A stretch of DNA of 64,000 nt from XYD12-FULL-36-8 sp964613805 (GTDB lineage Bacteria > Bacteroidota > Ignavibacteria > Ignavibacteriales > Ignavibacteriaceae), in contig CAZTJF010000003.1 of the NCBI GenBank assembly GCA_964613805.1, positions 122,238 through 186,237 of the forward strand, written 5' to 3'. Below the pieces are notes generated by a model. The model did not search any database. It saw only the letters and a program-made list of their open reading frames with translations, and was not told the origin of the DNA. Positions 54,168-62,298 of the stretch are shown one piece after another. The position numbers and the translations under genes are program-made. How positions within the stretch are numbered: the stretch's first letter is position 1; every line of letters starts with the position of its first letter.

Positions 54168-56075
54168 ATGAAAAAACTTCTTCTTTCTTTCTTCGTATTG
54201 GTCGTATTTACATTTACGACCAATGTCTTCAGCCAGGCGTTTGGTGATTATGGATCTGCCGGGACGAATAATGCGTGGAATACGGCAAGCAATTGGGTTG
54301 TTTGTGTTACTGCAGGAACATGGGTTGGAGCTACAACAGCGGTAACTGCACCAACGGCATCGACAAATGTATGGATTCTGAATACACACACAGTAACTCT
54401 ACCAGCTTCAGGAAATCCAATTTGCTTAGATTTGAATGTTGAAAATGGCGGGATACTTAAATCAGCAAACCTGGCAACTGCTCCAAGATACGTACGAGTC
54501 TATGGTAATGTAAATAATGAGGGAACAATAGGTGGGAGTAATGATGGGATTAGTCTTTACGTTGGTGGCTCAAATTGCACTTTATCAGGTAATGGTTCAA
54601 CTAGTTTTTGCAGATTACAGCCACAGGCTGCAACAACTGTAACTTTTAATACCGATGTAAACTGGGTGTATAATGGTGGTAGTGGTGTTGCTGCAATTTA
54701 TTGTAATGGTAATGCAACTACCATTAATATCAATGCTGGGAGAACAGTGTCGCTTGTGCCTACGGCATATGTTTCAGTTGGTACTTCTGGTTCAAATGAT
54801 CCTGGTACTGGGGCAAATATGACACTTAATATATATGGTACTTTAACTCTCTCAGATAACCAATATTCCAATATTAATCTCAGAAATACATCTGGCTTAA
54901 CAACTACACTCAATGTGTATAATGGTGGTATTGTAAACTGTGGCAATAGTATGTGGGCTCCTTCTGCAGGTGCCGGAACTGCATTTGTTAATATATATGC
55001 GGGTGGACAAGTAAATTTTGTGGGTTCAGCAGGAACTTGTGACATCTCTAAGGCAACCACTGTTATTGATGGAACATGGGATTTTGGTAATACTTCAACA
55101 GGAACAAGATCTATTGGTACAGCGACAATTGGTTCAACTGGTTTGCTACGTTTCCAAGATGGAACATATCCAACAGGCAGTGTTTCGTTAAACGCCGGCT
55201 CAACCGTTGAATATTATGGTGGATCAGCAATCACTTTGGGTACATCACCCACAGCATACTCGAATCTTTTAATGACTAATACTGCAGGCGTTACTCTTGG
55301 TGCAGCTTTAGCTGTTTCTAATCTGTTTTCTATAGTATCGGGCGCATCCATAGATTTGGGTTCTTTCACTCATTCTACCGAATATCTAAAGTTAGCAGGT
55401 GTAGATCAATCGCCCGGAACACATGGTTCTACTGCTTCAACTGCAACATATCAAAACTCAACCTATTTTGGCTCATCAGCCACAGGATTATTAATTGTAA
55501 ATGCTGCACTTCCAGTTGAATTGGCTTCATTCAATGCCAATGCGAAAAATGGACTTGTTCAGTTATCATGGCGAACAATTTCAGAAACAAATAGTTTGAT
55601 GTTTGATGTTCAAAGAAAATCAGAAAATTCTGAGTGGACAAAAATTGGTGAAGTCATTGCAGCAGGCAACAGTAACTCTCCTAAAGATTACAGCTTTGCT
55701 GATAGCAAATTAACATCTGGTAAATATCAATATCGGCTCAAAATGATTGATGGAGACGGAAGTTATCAGTACAGCAATATTGCTGAAGTTGAGATTTCTT
55801 TACCAGCAGAGTTCTCATTATCACAGAATTATCCTAATCCATTCAATCCAAGCACAACAATAAGTTACCAGCTTGCAGCAAACAGCTTTGTTACGCTTAA
55901 GGTTTATGATATTTTAGGTAATGAAATTGCTACCTTGGTGAATGAACAGCAGGAAACTGGATTTTACAGTCTACCATTTACAACAAGCGAAAGGCAGTTG
56001 GCAAATGGAATGTATATCTATAAAATCCAAGCCGGCAATTTTACTCAAACTAAAAAGATGCTGCTGATTAAGTAG
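54168..56075 (+). CDS. T9SS-sorted beta-rich surface protein B
   Basis: A 635-residue relative of protein A with signal peptide (LLLSFFVLVVFTFTTNVFSQ). It opens AFGDYGSAGTNNAWNTASNW, then runs through Thr/Asn/Gly-rich strand repeats such as MTLNIYGTLTLSDNQYSNIN and ends in an FN3-like segment and a T9SS type-A domain (NYPNPFNPSTTISYQLA ... MLLIK). The start of the mature protein resembles that of the cut gene at 62299 (SFGDYRSLTNGNW). No enzyme motif is seen. It has the same leader as gene A and is followed by a hairpin. Confidence 0.8.
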   Translation: MKKLLLSFFVLVVFTFTTNVFSQAFGDYGSAGTNNAWNTASNWVVCVTAGTWVGATTAVTAPTASTNVWILNTHTVTLPASGNPICLDLNVENGGILKSANLATAPRYVRVYGNVNNEGTIGGSNDGISLYVGGSNCTLSGNGSTSFCRLQPQAATTVTFNTDVNWVYNGGSGVAAIYCNGNATTININAGRTVSLVPTAYVSVGTSGSNDPGTGANMTLNIYGTLTLSDNQYSNINLRNTSGLTTTLNVYNGGIVNCGNSMWAPSAGAGTAFVNIYAGGQVNFVGSAGTCDISKATTVIDGTWDFGNTSTGTRSIGTATIGSTGLLRFQDGTYPTGSVSLNAGSTVEYYGGSAITLGTSPTAYSNLLMTNTAGVTLGAALAVSNLFSIVSGASIDLGSFTHSTEYLKLAGVDQSPGTHGSTASTATYQNSTYFGSSATGLLIVNAALPVELASFNANAKNGLVQLSWRTISETNSLMFDVQRKSENSEWTKIGEVIAAGNSNSPKDYSFADSKLTSGKYQYRLKMIDGDGSYQYSNIAEVEISLPAEFSLSQNYPNPFNPSTTISYQLAANSFVTLKVYDILGNEIATLVNEQQETGFYSLPFTTSERQLANGMYIYKIQAGNFTQTKKMLLIK

Positions 56076-56090
56076 GATCTGTTTGTAATT

Positions 56091-56127
56091 AAAACCTCCG
56101 AGGTTTTAATCGGAACTTCGGAGGTTT
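56091..56127 (+). terminator. Hairpin after surface-protein gene B
   Basis: AAACCTCCGA (56092-56101) pairs with TCGGAGGTTT (56118-56127) over 10 bp; alternatively AAAACCTC/GAGGTTTT folds at 56091-56107. It lies 16 bp after the stop. The AACCTCCGAGG motif is also, from memory, a common intergenic repeat, so it may be both repeat and terminator. Confidence 0.55.
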
Positions 56128-56197
56128 GTTGCAGTAATAAATAAAAATCGTTACAGCGTAAACAATTTTTTAATCTTCCCTTCCGTTAATCTAAAAA

Positions 56198-58015
56198 ATG
56201 AAATATATCTTTAACATAGTTTTGCTTTTTCTCTTTATATCGTTTTTCAGCTTAAACGCACAGACTTATTATGTTGATTATGCAAACGGGAGTGATTCTT
56301 ATCCAGGTACAATTTTTCAACCCTTTAAGTTAATAAGCAAAGCACTCTCTACGCTTGGCTCTAATATCGGCACAATTTATCTGCGAGCCGGAACACATTA
56401 CTCCACCGCCAAAATAAATCTTAATAAAAACGGCGCGTCTGGTAACATGATTAAATTGTGGGCATACGAAAGCGAGAAGCCAATAATTAATTTTGCAGGA
56501 ATTGCAACCAACACAGATGGTTTTAGCATTAGCGGTACTTATTATCACTTAAAGGGATTGGAAATAATTAATGCGACACATAACGCAATAAATATTTCCG
56601 GACATAATAACATCATTGAGAATTGCAGTGCTCATCAAAATGGTAATACCGGAATACATATAACAGGCAGCACTTCATTCCCAAGCAATAATATTATTCT
56701 TAATTGTGATTCATATATGAATTTTGATTCACCAATTGGCGGTAATGCGGATGGATTTAGTGCGAAGTGGAATGTTGGAGCAGGAAATATTTTTCGTGGA
56801 TGCAGAGCTTATAACAATTCTGATGATGGGTGGGACTTGTGGATGTGCACCAGTACAATAACTATTGAGAATTGTTATGCTTTTCGTAATGGTGTGGATA
56901 TTTGGTACACAGGTCAAGTAAGCGGGAATGGAAATGGTTTTAAATTAGGCGGTAACAATGTTGCAACTCCGCATATTGTTAAAAATTGTCTCTCATTTGA
57001 CAATGCCGGAAACACAGGTCGCGGCTTTGATGAAAATAATAATTTAGCCGGACAGACACTTTATAATTGTACATCATTTAGAAATCTGAAATCGAATTTT
57101 TATTTCAACAATAATCCGCTCACCTCGGGTTCACATTCTATCGTTAATTGTGTTTCTTATGTGAGCGGTTTAGCGGATGTCTTTAAAAATACAGTTGCTC
57201 AGACAAATAGCTGGCAGGGCTTCACTGTCAATAATGCAGATTTTATTAGTCTTGATACAGCCGGGATAACAGGTGCAAGAAATACTGATGGCAGTTTACC
57301 AAGCACAGATTTTTTGCATTTGACAACCGGATGCGACCTCATTGATGCCGGAACAAATGTCGGAATTTCTTTTAACGGTGATGCACCGGATTTAGGATAT
57401 TTCGAATCCTCATCTCCAGTGCCGGTTGAATTGATTTCGTTTAATGCAAGTTCAAATGGAGAAATAGTTTTTCTGAATTGGAAAACCGCAACAGAGGTGA
57501 ATAATTACGGTTTTGAAGTAGAGAGAGCTTCGTCTTTGACTTCGCCCATCCTTAGTTGGGAGAGAATTGGTTTTGTTAGTGGAAATGGAAACAGCAATTC
57601 TCCGAAGGAATATAATTTTACTGATAAATCGCACAAGCAGTGTGGCTTGTATTTATACCGATTGAAACAATTGGATGCTGATGGAAAATTTGAATATTCA
57701 GAGGTAGTAGAGGTTATGATTGAAGCACCGATTTCATATACATTAAATCAGAATTATCCGAACCCATTCAATCCAAGCACGACAATTGAATATGCTCTTC
57801 CGATGGATTCGAAAGTAAGTCTTGAACTATATTCAATTGTTGGTGAAAAAATTGCCGACTTAGTTAATTTAGAGCAATCTACAGGATTCTATGCTTATCA
57901 ATTTAGTATAAGTAATTTGAAATTAACATCGGGAATTTATTTGTATAAGTTGACCGCTGTCAGTAAATCGAACGAAATTTTCTCAAAAAGCATGAAGATG
58001 CTTTTACTTAAGTAG
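56198..58015 (+). CDS. Pectate lyase, family PL9, with T9SS sorting domain (second copy)
   Basis: A surface pectate lyase of 605 residues with signal peptide (LLFLFISFFSLNAQ). The PL9 site is complete: Asp185 (NADG), Asp209, Asp210 and Asp213 (NSDDGWD), and Lys249 (GNGFK). Between the lyase and the T9SS type-A tail there is an FN3-like domain (VPVELISFNASSNGEIVFLN) absent from the first copy. The tail is nearly identical to that of surface protein A, also in DNA, which suggests domain exchange within the locus. Hairpins lie before and after the gene. Confidence 0.93.
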   Translation: MKYIFNIVLLFLFISFFSLNAQTYYVDYANGSDSYPGTIFQPFKLISKALSTLGSNIGTIYLRAGTHYSTAKINLNKNGASGNMIKLWAYESEKPIINFAGIATNTDGFSISGTYYHLKGLEIINATHNAINISGHNNIIENCSAHQNGNTGIHITGSTSFPSNNIILNCDSYMNFDSPIGGNADGFSAKWNVGAGNIFRGCRAYNNSDDGWDLWMCTSTITIENCYAFRNGVDIWYTGQVSGNGNGFKLGGNNVATPHIVKNCLSFDNAGNTGRGFDENNNLAGQTLYNCTSFRNLKSNFYFNNNPLTSGSHSIVNCVSYVSGLADVFKNTVAQTNSWQGFTVNNADFISLDTAGITGARNTDGSLPSTDFLHLTTGCDLIDAGTNVGISFNGDAPDLGYFESSSPVPVELISFNASSNGEIVFLNWKTATEVNNYGFEVERASSLTSPILSWERIGFVSGNGNSNSPKEYNFTDKSHKQCGLYLYRLKQLDADGKFEYSEVVEVMIEAPISYTLNQNYPNPFNPSTTIEYALPMDSKVSLELYSIVGEKIADLVNLEQSTGFYAYQFSISNLKLTSGIYLYKLTAVSKSNEIFSKSMKMLLLK

Positions 58016-58347
58016 GGCTTGTTCAAACAATTAATTAGTAAAACAATTGAATAGTTTAGTCTGTCATTTCGATCCCGATTTCGTTGAGTGCTTTGCATGG
58101 TTAATGGGGAGAGAAATCTTTGTTGCAGGTAATAAATTTTAACTAAATATTTCTCATTGCCTCCCGTTATTGAAAAATTAACGAGAGGCGCAATTTTCGG
58201 TGTCGTCAAAATATTTCTGGGCAGTTCCTCCCTCCCAATTCAAAATCAAAAAAATAAATAATAATGGCGGATAGATTTGTTTCTGAAAGTAAATCATCAC
58301 TAAATCTAATTCCATTGCATTCTTCAACTATATATTTAAGGTACGAT
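58016..58347. other. Intergenic region with decayed repeat and hairpin
   Basis: This 332-bp gap holds no convincing gene. 58062-58121 (GTCATTTCGATCCCGATT to GGGGAGAGAAATC) resembles, from memory, the GTCATTTCGACCCCGA...GGGGAGAAATC repeat of related genomes, and here looks degraded. A hairpin lies at 58159-58189. The PL1 start at 58348 has AAGG 8-11 bases upstream. An ATG in the same frame at 58264 would add 28 residues ahead of the signal peptide and is disfavoured. Confidence 0.5.
58159..58189. terminator. Hairpin downstream of the second PL9 gene
   Basis: GCCTC-C-CGTTA (58159-58169) pairs with TAACG-A-GAGGC (58179-58189): ten pairs and one mismatch around a 9-base loop. CAATTTTCGG follows, so the T-run is weak. 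It lies 144 bp after the PL9 stop. Confidence 0.45.
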
Positions 58348-61300
58348 ATGAATTATCTAACTACACTCAGCCATCAGTTAAAAATTTTGGTGATGGTACT
58401 TTTTGTTACAACAATTTCTCTATCCCAAGTTCAACTTACGGAGAACTTTGATGCGGGGAACACAATACCCACATCAAGCGGAAGTGCACCAGCTTCACCT
58501 ACAGATTATACTTGTTCATCGGGGGTTTGGACACTTTATAAGTCTTACAGACATGGCACATCAAACTATTCTGCGCCGTATGCAATAAGACTATTAAAAA
58601 ATACACCAGCGGCATATGCCATTACTCCAACGCTTAATTCTGTTGGTACAATTTCATTTTGGGGATATGGTGCTTCCTCAAAACCGATTTATTTATACAA
58701 GACAACAAATAATGGAGCGAATTGGACATTTATTGATTCTGCAATGACAGGGGTCGGGGTATTTGTTCAAAGTTCCATTGTGGTTAATGATCCTTCATCA
58801 AATATCAGAATTAAATTTGAAAATGGCACTGTTGCTGTAAACGATTTAAATTTTGATAATGTTGAGATAACCAGTTACACTACCGATGCAACGATTAATT
58901 TATCAACTGCCTCGCTGCCAAGTTTTGGGTTAGTTGTAAGCGGAAATAATTCAAGTTCTTCAAGCTATTCGATGAATGCTCATAATCTAACTGCGGATGT
59001 GAAAGTAAAAGCTCCTGCTGGATTTAAAGTAAGTTCGGATGATATTTCATTTTTTGATTCATTAGAAGTAGCACGAACTGGAGATTCAATATCAAATGTA
59101 ACAATTTATGCACACTTTACTCCAAGCAGCGCTGCAGGAACTGTTACCGGTGATATTTCACATTCAAGTGCTGGAGCGGCTACACAAAATGTCGAAGTAA
59201 CAGGTATTTCACTTGCAACCGAACCAACAACTCAATCCGCAATTACTTTCGGAACGGTTACTGGCAGTTCAATTGTAGTTAATTTTTCCGGAGGTAACGG
59301 TTCAAATAGAATATTAGTTGCAAGAAGCGGCACCGCTGTTTCATGGTCACCGTCTGATGGTGGTGCAATAACGGGAGTTAATGGTGATTTTTCTTTAGCG
59401 ACTGATAAAGGCAGTGGCAATAAGGTCGTATATGATGGAACGGGAGGTACTGCTACAGTTACAGGATTAACCCAAAGTACAACTTATCACTTTGCAGTAT
59501 ATGAATACAACGTTGGAACTAATAACTCGCAGAATTATAATACAACTTCTCCTGGAACAGGTTCTCAGTCAACAATTGCAGTGGCGACAATAAATGTTAC
59601 ACCCGCTTCATTGGCTTTTGGAAATGTTTTTGTGGATTCGACTTCAACAGAAAAAACTTATATTTTATCTGCAACTACTTTATCCCCATCAAGCGGTGAT
59701 ATAACTGTAACTGCACCCACAGGGTATGAAGTATCCACAACAAGCGGTTCGGGATTTGCATCAACAAAACAAGTTCCTTACAGCGGAGGTACTTTAGCGT
59801 CAACAACAATCTATGTCAGATTCAAACCTACTACGGTCGCTAATTATACCGGGAATATCACAAATGCAGGAGGTAGTGCAGCCACAAAAAATGTTGAAGT
59901 TTCTGGAAATGGCTCTACACCATCTGCGCCGAATGAATTGCAAGCTGAAGATGGAATTGTTTTAAATGCGAAAATACTTACACAGTATCCAGGCTATACA
60001 GGCTCAGGTTATGTTGATATAATTGATAGACAGGGAAGCTGGCTTGAAGTTTCATTTCGCCGCACAGCAGCTTCTTCAGATACATTAACAATTTATTTTG
60101 CAAATGGTTCTGGCGGATCAAGAAGTCTTGCCCTTTATTTAAATGATGGTAGTCTTGGAAATATTTCTTTTCCAAATACCACCAGTTGGTCAATATGGTC
60201 GTCGGTTAAAACTGTAATTTCATTTTCAGCAGGTATAAATCGTATCCGACTGCAAGCAACCGGATCGAGTGCGACTCCAAACCTTGATCGCTTCGGTATT
60301 AGTGGAAGCGAGGCAATTCCCGTGTATAAACTTAATTTGTATAAAAGTGGAAATGGAACTGTAAATGCAAATCCTTCCCAAATATATTATGATGCAGGCA
60401 CTCAAGTTCTTTTGACGGCTTCACCTTCAGGAAATAACATCTTCAGTAAATGGATAGGTGGTCAGGAAAGCACGAGCAGTTCGTTAAGTATTGCAATGAA
60501 CAGCCATAAAACTATTGTAGGAGTTATGCTTGATACTACCAATTTTGCTGGATTTAATCTCGAAAATTCCCCAATCGGTTTTGCTTCATTAAATGCATTA
60601 GGAAATAATGGAACGACCGGCGGTGCGGGGGGAAGTGTTGTCTACATAAATAATTCAAAAGATTTATATGATTTGATGTTTGTTAGATTGGACGCAAATC
60701 ATACCCTGAATCTTGAACCAATTACCATTTATATTGTCGGAACACTATCTGCCGATCCCGCTTTTGGTGAGATGCTCGATGTAAAGGATACATATGATGC
60801 ATCAATTATTGGTGTTGGACAGGATGCCATAATTACCGGATATGGATTAAACCTCTATCGGGCTGTAAATATTATTATCCGAAATATTAAATTTGCAAGC
60901 TGGGGAGATGATGCAATCTCTGTTGATGCAAGTGATGATCAAAACAAAGGTCATCATATTTGGGTTGACCACTGCACATTTACATACGAACCGCCGCCTG
61001 GCTATCCAGCAGGTACAACTCCAGATGGTTCTCTGGATATTACTCATACAGCAGCTTACGTAACTGTTTCTTGGTGTCATTTTTACAAGACTGATAAAAA
61101 TAGTTTGGTCGGGCATTCCGACAGCAATACATCAGACGTTGATATTAAGGTTACCTATCACCATAATTATTTTGACAGTACAGCACAGCGTAATCCTCGA
61201 GTGAGATTTGGAAAAGTGCATGCTTTCAATAATTACTACAGAAAGAATACAATTTATTCGGTATCCTCGAATACAGGAGCTGATGTCGTGGTGGAAGGAA

Positions 61301-62133
61301 ATTATTTTCTTGATTGTCCAATCCCAACAGAAAGTGGTCGAGATGGCGGACCGCAAGGAGATATAATCGAATACAATAATATTTTTGTCAATTGCGGTAT
61401 ACCTGAAGTTGTCGGGACAGCATTTGATCCCACAACATATTACAGTTATACGGTTGATGATCCTTCAACAATTCCGGCAATGGTTAGTAAATATGCAGGC
61501 AGCGGGAAGTATGATTTTTCACCCAATCCACCAAGTACTTCTAAAACTTTAAACATTACGGCATTGATTGAAGGATTTTATGATGGAAGCAATATGGTTT
61601 CTGATACAGTTACCGTTGCACTTCATAATTCGACCACACCCTATGCATTGGTTGAATCTCAAAAAGTAGTTCTTAGCAATTCTGGACAAGGTACGGCTAA
61701 TTTCAATACCATTTCAGATGCTACAAATTATTACATTGCAGTTAAGCACCGCAACTCAATAGAGACATGGAGCAAGAATCCACAGCAGTTTACTGGTGGA
61801 ACATTGACATATGATTTCACAACCGCAGCAACACAAGCATATGGAGATAATTTAAAGCTTAAGCTAGGTAAATATTTTATTTACAGCGGAGATGTTGGTC
61901 AGGATGGAAATGTTGATTTAACCGATATGATTGAGGTTGATAACGATAATGCAAACTTCATGACAGGTTATTTGCCATCAGATGTTAACGGCGACAGTAT
62001 CACGGATTTGTCAGATATGATCGTAGTTGATAACAACAATGCAGCATTTGTGGGTAAAATTATACCTTCATTAGTTATATCTGAGAGACGAATGAAATAC
62101 CTGTTAGAACACCAGACTAAGACTAAATTGTAG
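58348..62133 (+). CDS. Multidomain pectate lyase, family PL1, with dockerin-like end
   Basis: About 1261 residues. After the signal peptide (LKILVMVLFVTTISLSQ) come a beta-sandwich, two related Ig-like domains (near 165-265 and 390-500) flanking an FN3-like one, a CBM35/CBM6-like carbohydrate-binding domain (near 530-645), an InlB-B-like repeat (LYKSGNGTVNANPSQIYYDA) and the PL1 helix. The lyase has HHIWVDHCTF, DGSLDITH, VSWCHFYKTDKNSLVGH and QRNPRVRFGKVHAFNNYY, with calcium Asp residues and catalytic Arg. It ends in two DxNxDGxxDLxD repeats (DVGQDGNVDLTD, DVNGDSITDLSD), not a clear T9SS domain. Confidence 0.92.
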   Translation: MNYLTTLSHQLKILVMVLFVTTISLSQVQLTENFDAGNTIPTSSGSAPASPTDYTCSSGVWTLYKSYRHGTSNYSAPYAIRLLKNTPAAYAITPTLNSVGTISFWGYGASSKPIYLYKTTNNGANWTFIDSAMTGVGVFVQSSIVVNDPSSNIRIKFENGTVAVNDLNFDNVEITSYTTDATINLSTASLPSFGLVVSGNNSSSSSYSMNAHNLTADVKVKAPAGFKVSSDDISFFDSLEVARTGDSISNVTIYAHFTPSSAAGTVTGDISHSSAGAATQNVEVTGISLATEPTTQSAITFGTVTGSSIVVNFSGGNGSNRILVARSGTAVSWSPSDGGAITGVNGDFSLATDKGSGNKVVYDGTGGTATVTGLTQSTTYHFAVYEYNVGTNNSQNYNTTSPGTGSQSTIAVATINVTPASLAFGNVFVDSTSTEKTYILSATTLSPSSGDITVTAPTGYEVSTTSGSGFASTKQVPYSGGTLASTTIYVRFKPTTVANYTGNITNAGGSAATKNVEVSGNGSTPSAPNELQAEDGIVLNAKILTQYPGYTGSGYVDIIDRQGSWLEVSFRRTAASSDTLTIYFANGSGGSRSLALYLNDGSLGNISFPNTTSWSIWSSVKTVISFSAGINRIRLQATGSSATPNLDRFGISGSEAIPVYKLNLYKSGNGTVNANPSQIYYDAGTQVLLTASPSGNNIFSKWIGGQESTSSSLSIAMNSHKTIVGVMLDTTNFAGFNLENSPIGFASLNALGNNGTTGGAGGSVVYINNSKDLYDLMFVRLDANHTLNLEPITIYIVGTLSADPAFGEMLDVKDTYDASIIGVGQDAIITGYGLNLYRAVNIIIRNIKFASWGDDAISVDASDDQNKGHHIWVDHCTFTYEPPPGYPAGTTPDGSLDITHTAAYVTVSWCHFYKTDKNSLVGHSDSNTSDVDIKVTYHHNYFDSTAQRNPRVRFGKVHAFNNYYRKNTIYSVSSNTGADVVVEGNYFLDCPIPTESGRDGGPQGDIIEYNNIFVNCGIPEVVGTAFDPTTYYSYTVDDPSTIPAMVSKYAGSGKYDFSPNPPSTSKTLNITALIEGFYDGSNMVSDTVTVALHNSTTPYALVESQKVVLSNSGQGTANFNTISDATNYYIAVKHRNSIETWSKNPQQFTGGTLTYDFTTAATQAYGDNLKLKLGKYFIYSGDVGQDGNVDLTDMIEVDNDNANFMTGYLPSDVNGDSITDLSDMIVVDNNNAAFVGKIIPSLVISERRMKYLLEHQTKTKL
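61891..62055 (+). other. Dockerin-like calcium repeats in the PL1 protein
   Basis: Two tandem F-hand-type motifs, DVGQDGNVDLTDMIEVDNDN and DVNGDSITDLSDMIVVDNNN, about 30 residues apart. Type I dockerins have this duplicated calcium-loop pattern. No cohesin domain is recognisable in the window, so the binding partner, if any, is unknown. Confidence 0.7.
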
Positions 62134-62298
62134 GGAAAAAAAATAATGGAATTAGAATTAAAATTAAAAAATAACGTAGATATTGATGAAAACATCAATT
62201 CCTCTACTGATTGCAATACAAAGATATTCAAGTTAAATTAAAAATTGGTCATTTTAAATAAGTAATACATATCATATAATAAAAATCGGAGGTAATAA

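Noticed and set aside
58264..58347. Upstream ATG that would lengthen the PL1 protein by 28 residues
   Set aside because: It puts a polar segment before a normal signal peptide, and the downstream ATG has an AAGG site, so the later start is preferred.
62146..62241. A 31-codon frame between the PL1 gene and the last gene
   Set aside because: No good ribosome site, no recognisable product and biased Lys/Asn/Leu content expected of AT-rich spacer. A peptide precursor cannot be supported.
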